Source of the DNA: Sphaerisporangium krabiense
Lineage (GTDB): Bacteria > Actinomycetota > Actinomycetes > Streptosporangiales > Streptosporangiaceae
Direction of reading: 5' to 3'
DNA length: 64,000 bases
NCBI RefSeq assembly: GCF_014200435.1
Contig: NZ_JACHBR010000001.1
Span: forward strand, 5,398,001 to 5,462,000
Part shown: positions 49,220 to 57,699 of the stretch, piece by piece
Layout of the letters: each line of letters begins with the position of its first letter
Numbering within the stretch: the stretch's first letter is position 1
The notes under the pieces: generated by a model
What the model was told of the DNA's origin: nothing
Databases searched by the model: none
What the model saw: only the letters and a program-made list of their open reading frames with translations
Position numbers and translations under genes: made by a program

Positions 49220-51184
49220 TCACAGGGGGAGGACCGCTTCGACGACGGTGCCGCCGCCGGGGGCGGGGGAGGTGGTGCAGGTGCCGCCGAGTTCGGCGGC
49301 GCGTTCGCGCATGGAGTGGAGGCCCACGCCGGCGCGGAGGCGGTCGGGGAGGCCGGCGCCGTCGTCGGTGACGCGGAGGCGCAGGGCGTCGGCGCGGTCG
49401 AGGGTGATGACGGCGTGGGCGGCGCGGGCGTGCCTGCGCACGTTGGTGAGGGCCTCCTGGACGATGCGGTACGCGGCGACCTCCACGGCGGCGGGCAGGG
49501 TGGCGAGGTCGCCTGAGGTCTCCACGAGGGTGGGGGGCGGGCCCTCGGCGGCCAGGGCGCGCACGGCGCCGGCGAGGCCGAGGTCGTCGAGCGCGGGCGG
49601 GCGCAGGCCGTAGACGAGCTGGCGGATGTCGCCGGACACCGCGTCCATGCCGGTGCGCAGGTCCCGCAGGAGCGTGTCGGCCGAGTCGGGGGACTTCCTC
49701 AGGCTGCTGCGCGCCATGTTGATCGTCATCGCCATCGTGGACAGGGTCTGCCCGAGGCCGTCGTGCAGGTCGCGGCGCAGGCGGCGGCGCTCCTCCTCAC
49801 GGGCGGTGAGGATCTGGTGGCGGGAGCGTTGCAGGTCGGCGGCCATGCGGACGGCGTGGGCCACGTCGGCCGCGTACGGCGCGAGCGTGCCGATCACCCG
49901 CTCGTCGTGGGCGGCGGCGAACCGGCGCGGTCCCGGCGGCCCGAGCAGCAGGCGGCCGACGGTCTCGCCGTGCCAGACCAGCGGGATCCGCCGCGGCGCG
50001 TCCCCGACGTGGCCGCTCTCGACGTACGCGGGCCTGCCGCCCACGACCTCGATGGCGGCGCCCTGGACGGCGAGGCCGTCGCGCAGGACGGTGACCACCG
50101 AGGACAGCGCGTTGGCGGGGTCGGCGCTGCTCACCTCCTGGGTGAGCCGGTCGGCCAGCAGCCGGGGGTCGCCGACCTGGCCGTACATCGCCCGGTCCAC
50201 GAGGCGCTGGAAGGTCCGCCGCAGCGGCTGGAAGAACGCGCCCGCGAACAGGGCGGCGACCAGCCCGCCGATCTGGTGCCGTCCGGACACCACGAGGCCG
50301 GCGAGGCCGCCCACCCCGAAGTAGATGCCGCTGACCACGGCGATGATGCCACCGGCGACGACCGTGCGGCTGACGATCGTGTCGATGCCGTACAGGCGGT
50401 AGCGCATCACGGAGAACGCGATCGCGACGGGCACGAGCGCCGCCCACATCACGGCGAGGAACCACACGCGCTCGCCTACCAGCAGGAAGACGACGTACCC
50501 GGTGAGCGCGACCAGGGGCCAGGCGATCTGGCGCCGGGTCACCGGGTCGGCGTGCCGGAAGCGGAGGGCCAGGGAGAGCAGGGCGAGGACCACCGCGGCG
50601 TAGATGCAGATCCAGGCGACCTGGCTGATCACCGCCTGGTACGGCCGCAGCGCCTCGATCGCGAGGGGGTTGGGGATCAGGGCCGGCAGCCGGGTGGTGA
50701 TCGGCGCGGGCCTGGTGAACGCGCGGAACAACTCCGTGAAGGTGGCGAGCAGCCCGAGTGCCACGACCGCCCGCCAGCGGCGCGAGGGCAGCCGTCCGTC
50801 GGGGGAGAGAAGCGGCAGCAGGACCGCCAGGGAGAAGCCGGCCACGAACCACCCGGCGACGGAGACGTACCGCACGTACCCGGCGAGGACGAGTTCGCCG
50901 TCGGCGGCCAGGCGGTAGGTCATCATGCCGAAGAAATGGTCGATCGCCGCGCCGAACCCGCCGCCGCACATCAGCCACGCCATGATCAGCCGGGGCCGGT
51001 GGAAGACGAGGAACGCGCCGACGGGAGGGATCGCGAGCCCGGCGGCGAAGTCGGGGGTCGCGGGGACGGCGGGCCGCCATGCCAGGGGGAGGCCGGCATA
51101 GAGGATCAGCCCGGCGACGACCATGAGCGGGGACGCCACCGCCGTGACGACGGCCACCGCGCGCGCCGTCGTGATCCTGACCAT
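49220..51184 (-). CDS. NarL-type sensor histidine kinase, paralogue A
   Basis: 654 residues from ATG 51184 (MVRITTARAVAVVTAV) with GGGGGAAAGG upstream. About ten membrane helices fill residues 10-330, followed by a GAF-like segment (SSVVTVLRDGLAVQGAAIEVVGGRPAYVES...LVWHGETVGRLLLGPPGPRRF), the HisKA_3 site EERRRLRRDLHDGLGQTLSTMAM near 470, and the ATPase (EALTNVRRHARAA, TDDGAGLPD, AGVGLHSMRERAAELGG, GGGTVVEAVLPL). The membrane part is a sensor of unknown signal. It lies 124 bases downstream of a close paralogue in the same orientation; no response regulator is adjacent. Confidence 0.92.
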   Translation of the reverse strand: MVRITTARAVAVVTAVASPLMVVAGLILYAGLPLAWRPAVPATPDFAAGLAIPPVGAFLVFHRPRLIMAWLMCGGGFGAAIDHFFGMMTYRLAADGELVLAGYVRYVSVAGWFVAGFSLAVLLPLLSPDGRLPSRRWRAVVALGLLATFTELFRAFTRPAPITTRLPALIPNPLAIEALRPYQAVISQVAWICIYAAVVLALLSLALRFRHADPVTRRQIAWPLVALTGYVVFLLVGERVWFLAVMWAALVPVAIAFSVMRYRLYGIDTIVSRTVVAGGIIAVVSGIYFGVGGLAGLVVSGRHQIGGLVAALFAGAFFQPLRRTFQRLVDRAMYGQVGDPRLLADRLTQEVSSADPANALSSVVTVLRDGLAVQGAAIEVVGGRPAYVESGHVGDAPRRIPLVWHGETVGRLLLGPPGPRRFAAAHDERVIGTLAPYAADVAHAVRMAADLQRSRHQILTAREEERRRLRRDLHDGLGQTLSTMAMTINMARSSLRKSPDSADTLLRDLRTGMDAVSGDIRQLVYGLRPPALDDLGLAGAVRALAAEGPPPTLVETSGDLATLPAAVEVAAYRIVQEALTNVRRHARAAHAVITLDRADALRLRVTDDGAGLPDRLRAGVGLHSMRERAAELGGTCTTSPAPGGGTVVEAVLPL

Positions 51185-51308
51185 CCCGTGCACCTTTCCC
51201 CCTGGGCCGGGACCGCGTCGCGCGATCTCCGGCCTCACCGAATTATGGTCCGACAAAGAGCGATATTTCGCGCATTGAGCATTGCCGGGTCGTCCCGGCC
51301 GTCCGGCG

Positions 51309-53402
51309 TCACGCCCGGCCGAGGGCCTCCAGCCCCGCGGCCTGGAGGAACGTCTCCGGCCGCCGGGGCGCCTCAGGTGGCGGCGGCGCCTCGGGTGGCG
51401 GCGGCGCCTCGGGTGGCGGCGGCGCCGTGGGCCCGCCGGGCCCGGGGGCGGGGGCCGGGTCCTCGGACACGGGGAGCACGATCTCGACCACGGTCCCCTC
51501 GCCGGGCGCGGAGGTGACCGCGCAGGTCCCGCCCAGTTCCGCCGCGCGTTCGCGCATGGACGCCAGGCCCACCCCCGCCCGCGCGTCCGGCGGGAGCCCG
51601 GCCCCGTCGTCGCGGACGCGCAGGCACAGCGCCTCGGGGGAGCGGGACAGCTCCACCAGGATCGAGGACGCCCGGGCGTGGCGGCGGGCGTTGGTCAGCG
51701 CCTCCTGCGCGATCCGGTAGGCCGCCACCTCGACCGCCGCGGGCAGCACGCCGAGGTCGCCGCGCGTCTCCACCCGCGCGTCCGGCTCGGCCAGGCGTCC
51801 CACGGCCAGGGCGAGGCCGAGGTCGTCCAGCGCGGGCGGGCGCAGGCCGTAGACCAGCTCGCGGATCTCCTGCGTGATCCGGTCCATGCCGCCGCGCAGC
51901 CGGGCGAGCAGCGGCTCGGCGGACTCCGGCGAGTCGCGCAGCAGCTTCCTGGCGACGGTGACCGACATGGACATGTCGCCGAGGGCCTGGCCGAGCCCGT
52001 CGTGCAGGTCGCGGCGCAGGCGGCGGCGCTCCTCCTCGCGCGCGGCGAGGATGCGCTCGCGCGAGCGCTGCAGGTCGGCGGCCATGCGCGCGGCGTGCGC
52101 CACGTCGGCCGCGAACGGCGTGAGCGTCGCGATCATCCGCTCGTCGTAGGCGCGGGGGAACCGGCGCGGCCCGGGGCGGCCGATGAGCATGCGGCCGACG
52201 GGTTCGCCGTGCCAGACAAGCGGCACCTCGCGGGGCGCGGCGCCGACCGTCCCGATCGCCACCCGCCCGGGACGCCCGCCGGCCACCTCCACGATCACGC
52301 CGGACACGTTCAGGCTCTCGCGCGCGGTCGCGACCACGGACGCCAGCGCGCCCGCGGGGTCGGCGCTGTGCACCTCCATGGTGAGCCGCTCGGCCAGGCG
52401 GCGCGGGTCGCCGCTGTACCCGTAGAAGGCCAGGTCGACCAGCCGCCGCAGCGCGCGCCGCAGCGGCTGGAACGCCGCGCCCGCGAACAGGGCGGCGGCC
52501 AGCCCGGCGAGTTGCCCGAGCCCGGCGGCGACCAGCCCGAGCGTGCTGACCGCGAAGTAGACGGCGCCGACCGCGCCGACCAGCCCGGCCGCGATCAGCG
52601 TGCGGCTGACCAGCGTGTCGATGCCGTACAGCCGGTAGCGGGTCACGGCGACCGCCACGGCGACCGGGATCGCGGCCGTGGTCAGCATCGCGGCCACGGA
52701 GAACGGCATCCAGCTCTCCATCGCCCAGTTGGCGGCGACCGCGTACAGCAGCCAGCCGATCTGGCGCCGGCCCGCGGCGTCCGTGGTCCTGAAACGGTCC
52801 ACCAGGGACAGCAGGCACAGGCCCTCGGCGATGAGGTACCAGTCCACGTCCGACGCGGCGGCGAGTTCGGCGAGCGGCGCGAGGACGGGGACCGCGAGGG
52901 GGTTGGGGGCGCCGGGCGCCGAGGGCCGCACGACGTGCAGGAACGCCAGAACGACGATCGTCCCGACGGCGAACACGGCCACCGGACGCCAGCGGCGGGA
53001 GGGCAGGCGGCCGTCCGGGAACAGCAGGGGGATCAGCAGGTCGACGCAGACGATGCACACCGCGCCCATCGCGGCGTTGTAGTCGCCGATGAGCGCCACG
53101 GTCGTCCGGTCGCCCGCGAGGTGCGCCCGCTCGTAGAAGCCCTGGGACAGGCAGAGCGTCGCGGTGGCGAGGCCGCCGCCGAGCATGAGCCACGCCGGCA
53201 GCAGGCGCGGCCTGCGCAGTGTCAGCAGCAGGCCCAGCAACGGGTAGGCCAGGCCCACCACGTCGTCGCCGGACACCACGCCGGGGCGTATCCGGTCCTG
53301 CGCCGGAATCTGCAGGCGCATCGCCAGCCCCGCGGCGACGATCGCCGCCGACGCCGTCGCGACCGCCACCGCGGTCCAGCCCATCCGTCCAAGCCGCCGC
53401 AT
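51309..53402 (-). CDS. NarL-type sensor histidine kinase, paralogue B
   Basis: 697 residues from ATG 53402 (MRRLGRMGWTAVAVATASA) with GAGGGGGA upstream. It has the same layout as paralogue A: many helices, GAF-like segment (LVWHGEPVGRMLIGRPGPRRFPRAYDERM), HisKA_3 site EERRRLRRDLHDGLGQALGDMSM near 467, ATPase with EALTNARRHARASS, RDDGAGLPPDARAGVGLASMRERAAELGG and GEGTVVEIVLPV. It differs by a C-terminal tail with three APPPPE-type repeats. The pair arose by duplication; both may talk to one regulator. The SARP-receiver fusion 4 kb away and the orphan regulator at 2132 are candidates. Confidence 0.92.
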   Translation of the reverse strand: MRRLGRMGWTAVAVATASAAIVAAGLAMRLQIPAQDRIRPGVVSGDDVVGLAYPLLGLLLTLRRPRLLPAWLMLGGGLATATLCLSQGFYERAHLAGDRTTVALIGDYNAAMGAVCIVCVDLLIPLLFPDGRLPSRRWRPVAVFAVGTIVVLAFLHVVRPSAPGAPNPLAVPVLAPLAELAAASDVDWYLIAEGLCLLSLVDRFRTTDAAGRRQIGWLLYAVAANWAMESWMPFSVAAMLTTAAIPVAVAVAVTRYRLYGIDTLVSRTLIAAGLVGAVGAVYFAVSTLGLVAAGLGQLAGLAAALFAGAAFQPLRRALRRLVDLAFYGYSGDPRRLAERLTMEVHSADPAGALASVVATARESLNVSGVIVEVAGGRPGRVAIGTVGAAPREVPLVWHGEPVGRMLIGRPGPRRFPRAYDERMIATLTPFAADVAHAARMAADLQRSRERILAAREEERRRLRRDLHDGLGQALGDMSMSVTVARKLLRDSPESAEPLLARLRGGMDRITQEIRELVYGLRPPALDDLGLALAVGRLAEPDARVETRGDLGVLPAAVEVAAYRIAQEALTNARRHARASSILVELSRSPEALCLRVRDDGAGLPPDARAGVGLASMRERAAELGGTCAVTSAPGEGTVVEIVLPVSEDPAPAPGPGGPTAPPPPEAPPPPEAPPPPEAPRRPETFLQAAGLEALGRA
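51370..51425. repeat. 18-base tandem repeats coding a Pro-Glu tail
   Basis: GGCGGCGGCGCCTCGGGT recurs three times with minor change; on the minus strand it codes APPPPE repeats in the C-terminal tail of the histidine kinase. Confidence 0.8.
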
Positions 53403-53595
53403 GCCCCGTCCCCCTCTGCGCTCCCAGGTCCGTGCGGGAGGCATCCGGAAAGTATGGGACTTCGTATAACGCCCGATCAACGACCGCTTGATATCGCATT
53501 TCAACTGATACGCGCTGCTTAATGGGAGGTGACGGCTTTGTCGGGTCGAACCGGGTCAGGCGGGACGGGCCTGGCGGAACCGGAAGGCGGCTGGG

Positions 53596-54807
53596 TCAGG
53601 CGGCGGAACGGCGCCGGATCGCGGGCGCGATCGCGAGCTGGCCCGCGGCGGCGACCAGTCCCACCGCGCCCACCGAGACCCACAGCACCTCATGGCCGAC
53701 CGCCAGCAGGCGGGTGCCCGCCAGCGGCGCGAGCAGCCCGCCCGCCGACCACGCGAACCCGAACAGCCCGCTGTAGCGCCCCCGCAGGTGCGGCGGGGCG
53801 AGCGCCGCCACCACCGCGCCCGCCATGCCCGCCGTGACCACCTCGCCGAGCGTCCAGACCGCGACGGCCGCCGCGTACCCCGCCGTCGTCGACACCAGCG
53901 CCGTCAGCGCGAACCCCGCCCCCACCACGGCCATGCCCACCGCCAGCGTGCGCCCGGGATCGTGCCTGTTCAGCCACGGCCCCACCAGCGGCTGCACCAG
54001 CACGATCAGGATGCCGTTGACCGAGATCGCCAGCCCGTAGGCGGTGGTGGACAGCCCCTGTCCGGTGATCGCCAGCGGCAGCGTCGTGTACGCCTGGAGG
54101 TAGACGAACGCGTACAGCAGCGAGGTCACCACGAACACGACCATCAGCCGGTCCTTCAGCGCCTCGCGGAACCCGCCCGCCTGCGCGGAGCGCGCGGGCC
54201 TGGTCTCCGGCACCGCCCGCCACACCAGGAACCCGAAGATCAGCGAGGACACCGCGTCGATCCAGAACAGCCAGACGAACCCCTCTCGGGCCAGCGACCC
54301 CCCGGCGACCATGGCCACCGCGAACCCGAGGTTGATGGCCCAGAACAGCAGACCGAACGCGCGCGGCCGGTCGTGCGCCGGGATCAGGTCGGCCACCAGC
54401 GCCTGCGAGGCCGGCCGGTAGGCGTCCACGACCAGGCCCAGCACCGCCATCACGGCCACGATCGCCGGAAGCGACGTGCTGTACCCGAGGAGGATCATGC
54501 ACGCGGCCGTCGCCACCATGCCGCCGGCGAGGGTCGCCCTGCGTCCCACATGGTCGGCCAGCCAGCCCGCGACGAGCTGGGAGAACAGCGACCCCACCCC
54601 GAACACCGCCATGACCAGGCCGGCCGTGGCCAGCGACATGCCGCGCGCCTGGGTCAGGTAGACGCCGATGAACGGCTCGACCATGGTGCCGAGCCGGTTG
54701 ACGAAGGTGCCGCCGAACAGGACCCAGAAGGCGCGCGGGAACCCTCCGATCCTGGATCCGAGCAGGGACGACGGCTTACCGCGAGGGCTGTGGGTTCGGG
54801 TGGTCAC
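53596..54807 (-). CDS. MFS transporter (MdtH/YdeR-like, 12 helices)
   Basis: 403 residues. Helix 1 FWVLFGGTFVNRLGTMVEPFIGVYL, motif A GWLADHVGRRATLAGG and the second-half motif-A-like GPWLNRHDPGRTLAVG are visible. Small-molecule efflux is likely. GTG 54807 is the start. It is divergent from the DUF5937/ArsR regulator over 78 bases that contain an 18-base palindrome, so control by that regulator is likely. Confidence 0.9.
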   Translation of the reverse strand: MTTRTHSPRGKPSSLLGSRIGGFPRAFWVLFGGTFVNRLGTMVEPFIGVYLTQARGMSLATAGLVMAVFGVGSLFSQLVAGWLADHVGRRATLAGGMVATAACMILLGYSTSLPAIVAVMAVLGLVVDAYRPASQALVADLIPAHDRPRAFGLLFWAINLGFAVAMVAGGSLAREGFVWLFWIDAVSSLIFGFLVWRAVPETRPARSAQAGGFREALKDRLMVVFVVTSLLYAFVYLQAYTTLPLAITGQGLSTTAYGLAISVNGILIVLVQPLVGPWLNRHDPGRTLAVGMAVVGAGFALTALVSTTAGYAAAVAVWTLGEVVTAGMAGAVVAALAPPHLRGRYSGLFGFAWSAGGLLAPLAGTRLLAVGHEVLWVSVGAVGLVAAAGQLAIAPAIRRRSAA

Positions 54808-54847
54808 GCGGACAAGCGTTGAGCCTCGGGCGTGTGCCGTGCCAATC

Positions 54848-54865
54848 TTTTAGCGCACACTAAAA
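54848..54865. promoter_or_regulatory. 18-base palindrome, candidate ArsR-type operator
   Basis: TTTTAGCGCACACTAAAA has perfect six-base arms (TTTTAG/CTAAAA) around six bases. It is the only AT-rich word in the region between the divergent MFS and regulator genes and lies 20 bases before the regulator start. Confidence 0.7.
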
Positions 54866-54885
54866 CGTCGGGGGGCGGTGCCGTA

Positions 54886-55851
54886 ATGAGCGTCCAGTGG
54901 CGGTTCGCGGCCGATGATCTGGCGCGCCTGCGGTTCGCCTTCTCCCCGATGTGGGAGCTCGTGGCCAGCCTGCGCGTGCTGCACGCCCCCGCCCGCCACT
55001 CCGTGCACCTGCCCTGGCTGCGCGCGGTACGGCCTCGGCTCGGCGCGCTCGACCTGGCCGAGCTGCTCGCCCTGGTGCCCGCGCACGGCTACATGGCCGA
55101 CTTCCTCACCCCGCCCCCGGACACCCCCCTTCCCGACTTCGCCGCCGAACTGGACCGCGTCCGCCAGGCCGTCCCGGAGATGGCCGCCGAGGAGGCGGGG
55201 CGGGTCGACACCCCCGATCGGCAGGCCATCGCGCGGTTCCGGGACGACCCGGTCGCCGGGGTCCGCCGGGTGGCCGGCACGCTCGCCGCGTACTGGGAAC
55301 TGGCCCTCGCCGAGTTCTGGCCCCGCGTGTACGGCCTGCTGGAGGCCGACGTGATGTGGCGGTCGCGGCGGCTCGCCACCGGCGGCGCGCACGAGCTGTT
55401 CGCCGACCTGCACCCCGGCGTCCACTGGCACGGCGACCGCCTGACCACCACCACCGGCGGCTGTGGCCACTCCGGCGGGCTCGGCGGCGACGGCCTGCTG
55501 CTCGTGCCGAGCGCGTTCCGCTGGCCGGACATCGCCACCATGACCGAGCCCTACCAGGCCATGCTCGTCTACCCGGCCCGCGGGATCGGCACCCTCTGGG
55601 ACGACGGCCCGCCGCCCGCGCCCGAGGCCCTGGCCTCCCTCATCGGCAGGACCCGCGCCCAGCTCCTGCTCTCCCTGCGCGACCCGGCGTCCACGACGGC
55701 GCTGGCCCGGCGCATGTCGCTCACGCCCGGCGCCGTCTCGCAGCACCTGTCCGTGCTCAGCGGCAACGGCCTGGTCGCCCGCCGCCGCCTCGGCCGCGAG
55801 GTCCTCTACCGCCGCACCCCCACCGGCGACGCCCTGGTCTGCGGCTCCTGA
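54886..55851 (+). CDS. DUF5937 protein with C-terminal ArsR-type HTH
   Basis: 321 residues from ATG 54886 (MSVQWRFAADDLARLRFAFS) with GGGGGCGG upstream. The large N-terminal part is the DUF5937 ligand-type domain (FSPMWELVASLRVLHAPARHSVHLPWL). The winged helix at the end (about 255-315) reads LLLSLRDPASTTALARRMSLTPGAVSQHLSVLSGNGLVARRRLGREVLYRRT. Such proteins are one-component repressors; the neighbouring MFS gene and shared palindrome suggest that it controls efflux and itself. Confidence 0.9.
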   Translation: MSVQWRFAADDLARLRFAFSPMWELVASLRVLHAPARHSVHLPWLRAVRPRLGALDLAELLALVPAHGYMADFLTPPPDTPLPDFAAELDRVRQAVPEMAAEEAGRVDTPDRQAIARFRDDPVAGVRRVAGTLAAYWELALAEFWPRVYGLLEADVMWRSRRLATGGAHELFADLHPGVHWHGDRLTTTTGGCGHSGGLGGDGLLLVPSAFRWPDIATMTEPYQAMLVYPARGIGTLWDDGPPPAPEALASLIGRTRAQLLLSLRDPASTTALARRMSLTPGAVSQHLSVLSGNGLVARRRLGREVLYRRTPTGDALVCGS

Positions 55852-55920
55852 GAGGGGCGGCGGAAGGGGAGCGCGGAGCAGAGGAACGGCGGGGCGCGCA
55901 GCAAAGGAAGGTCGGGGCGC

Positions 55921-57375
55921 TCAGCAGAAGAACGGCGGCGCGGACGGCAGCGCCGCCAGCGGCGCCGGACCGCCGGACGAGACCGTCCCCGGCCGTCGCG
56001 GGTCGTCCGGACGGCCGGTCGGGGGAAACGGCGCGGTGCCGTCCGCCGTGCCGTCCATGCCGCCCGCGCCGCCGTACAGGTCGCCGCCCGCGCCGCCGTC
56101 GAAAGCCCCGCCCCGCGCCCGGCCGCCGGACCCGCGCGGGTAGGGGGCCGACGCCGCCGGGAGCGGACGGCCCTCCTGCCCTGGGGAGACCGCGCCGGGC
56201 CCCTGAGAGCCCACGCCGGGCCCGTGGGCGACCGCGCCGGACCCTTGAGACGGCCCGCGGGGTCCCTGTGCGGGTGCGCCGGGCGCGGACTCTCCCGAGG
56301 TCGCCCGGGAGCCGGGGTCATGCGGGACCCCGCGGGTCCCGGTCGCCGGGGAGCCCGTGGTGTCCCGCGGCGCCGCCGTGCCATCGCCTGCCGCCGTGCC
56401 ATGACCCGTCGCCGTGCCGTCGCCCGCGGCCGGGAGCGGGACCGGCGACGGCCGGGATGGAGGGACCGGTGCCGCGCGCCTGCCCGTCGCCGTGCGCGCG
56501 GGAGGAGGCGGCGACGCCTCCGCCGGGGCGTACAGCCGGTACGGGGTGCGCTGCAGCCCGCCGCCGGTCAGGCGGATGCCGGAGGCCGTGAGCCGCTGGC
56601 CGTACACGTCGGTGACCCGCACGACGAACGGGCCGGGACCCGCGCCGTGCTCGGCCACCCAGTAGTTGCCCGCGTCCCGCGACAGTTCCGCCCAGCGGCC
56701 GTCGCGCATGACCTCCAGCCCCACCAGCGGGTTGCCGTGGTCGACCACCTGGATCGACAGCCGGTGCGCCGAGGACCCCGGCCTGAGCCGGAACGCCACC
56801 GGCATCGCCACCGCCGGGTTGCGCACCGTGCGGTACCCGACCGGCACCGCGCGCCGCCCCGGATAGGCGATGCGCGCGTACGCCGGGCCGCTCAGGTCCA
56901 CCTCGCCCGGCGCGCACGCCCGGCATCGGCCCACCACCTGGACGCGCACCACCCCCAGCGGCCCCGCGACGTCCAGGTAGGCGCCGCAGGCGGCCGAGCC
57001 CGCGTACTCCTCCGCCGACACCGCCGCGAGCAGGTCGTCCCTGACCGCGCCCGCCAGGGAGCACTCGTCCCCGGGCCGGGCTCGCGGTGGCAGGGACCCC
57101 GCCGCGAGCCCGCGCACCGCGCCGCCCCCGCCGCCGTACGGCCCGGTGAGCGTGGTCGCGCAGGCGGCGTTCCTGCCGGTCTGCGCGCCGAGCGCGACCA
57201 GCGCGAGCGCCGCGGCCGACGAGACGGCCCAGGCCAGCCGCCGCGCCACGGCCGTGTGCCGGAGGGCGGGCGCGCGCCGCCCGAGGCCCGCCCGCAGGCG
57301 CCGCAGGGCGGGCGGACGCCGCCTCAGGAGAGCCCGTGGGGCCGGACCCCGGACGTGCCGTCGATCCGCGTTCAT
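55921..57375 (-). CDS. Secreted expansin-like protein with long disordered tail
   Basis: 484 residues. A twin-Arg-rich start and hydrophobic segment (WAVSSAAALALVALGAQ, about 49-66) act as signal. The double-psi beta-barrel domain (about 72-170) has CATTLTGPYGGGGGAV, the cysteine pattern ...ACGAYLDVAGPLGVVRVQVVGRCRACAPGEVDLSGPAYARI, where the Asp in VDLS is the expansin catalytic position. A CBM63-like domain follows (RLSIQVVDHGNPLVGLEVMRDGRWAELSRDAGNYWVAEHG). The last 190 residues are Gly/Pro/Thr/Ala-rich and end in PSAPPFFC. Bacterial expansins loosen cellulose or cell-wall networks without cutting. GAGGAG lies about eight bases before ATG 57375. Confidence 0.88.
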   Translation of the reverse strand: MNADRRHVRGPAPRALLRRRPPALRRLRAGLGRRAPALRHTAVARRLAWAVSSAAALALVALGAQTGRNAACATTLTGPYGGGGGAVRGLAAGSLPPRARPGDECSLAGAVRDDLLAAVSAEEYAGSAACGAYLDVAGPLGVVRVQVVGRCRACAPGEVDLSGPAYARIAYPGRRAVPVGYRTVRNPAVAMPVAFRLRPGSSAHRLSIQVVDHGNPLVGLEVMRDGRWAELSRDAGNYWVAEHGAGPGPFVVRVTDVYGQRLTASGIRLTGGGLQRTPYRLYAPAEASPPPPARTATGRRAAPVPPSRPSPVPLPAAGDGTATGHGTAAGDGTAAPRDTTGSPATGTRGVPHDPGSRATSGESAPGAPAQGPRGPSQGSGAVAHGPGVGSQGPGAVSPGQEGRPLPAASAPYPRGSGGRARGGAFDGGAGGDLYGGAGGMDGTADGTAPFPPTGRPDDPRRPGTVSSGGPAPLAALPSAPPFFC

Positions 57376-57699
57376 TGCCGACTCCTCGCGCCGAGGTCAC
57401 CCTTGACGAATGCAGAACGAGACCATGCGGTCACATTACGTGATGGCGGCCGGTATCCGTGATACACCCGCCGATGGCGTTCCGCCGCCCGGTCGCGCGG
57501 GCCGTGTCCAGAACCGGAAAGCACGGGGAACACGGGTCACGGGCCGGAGCGGGGCACGCCGCGCCGGGCCCTCGTAACGTGTCCGAAATCTCAAGCGGGC
57601 AGACTGGGAGATGACCAGACATGTCTTCCGCCGACTCAGCAATTGGCTCAGCGCGACGACGATGGTGTTCACGATCACCGTCCGGCAGAAGGGGATGCC
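57376..57699. other. 324-base divergent region, expansin / glnA2
   Basis: No sure gene. It contains GTAAC-N6-GAAAT (57574-57589), matching one half of the actinomycete GlnR box (gTnAC-N6-GAAAc), 110 bases upstream of glnA2. A short frame from ATG 57611 runs into glnA2 in another frame and is probably chance. Confidence 0.4.
57574..57589 (+). promoter_or_regulatory. GlnR-box-like site upstream of glnA2
   Basis: GTAAC, six bases, GAAAT. Only one a/b pair is present, the second pair of the full box is not seen, and the final base deviates from the consensus, so this is tentative. Confidence 0.3.

Noticed and set aside
53522-53837. Short plus-strand frames downstream of the histidine kinase promoter region
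   Set aside because: They are shadows of the MFS gene on the minus strand.
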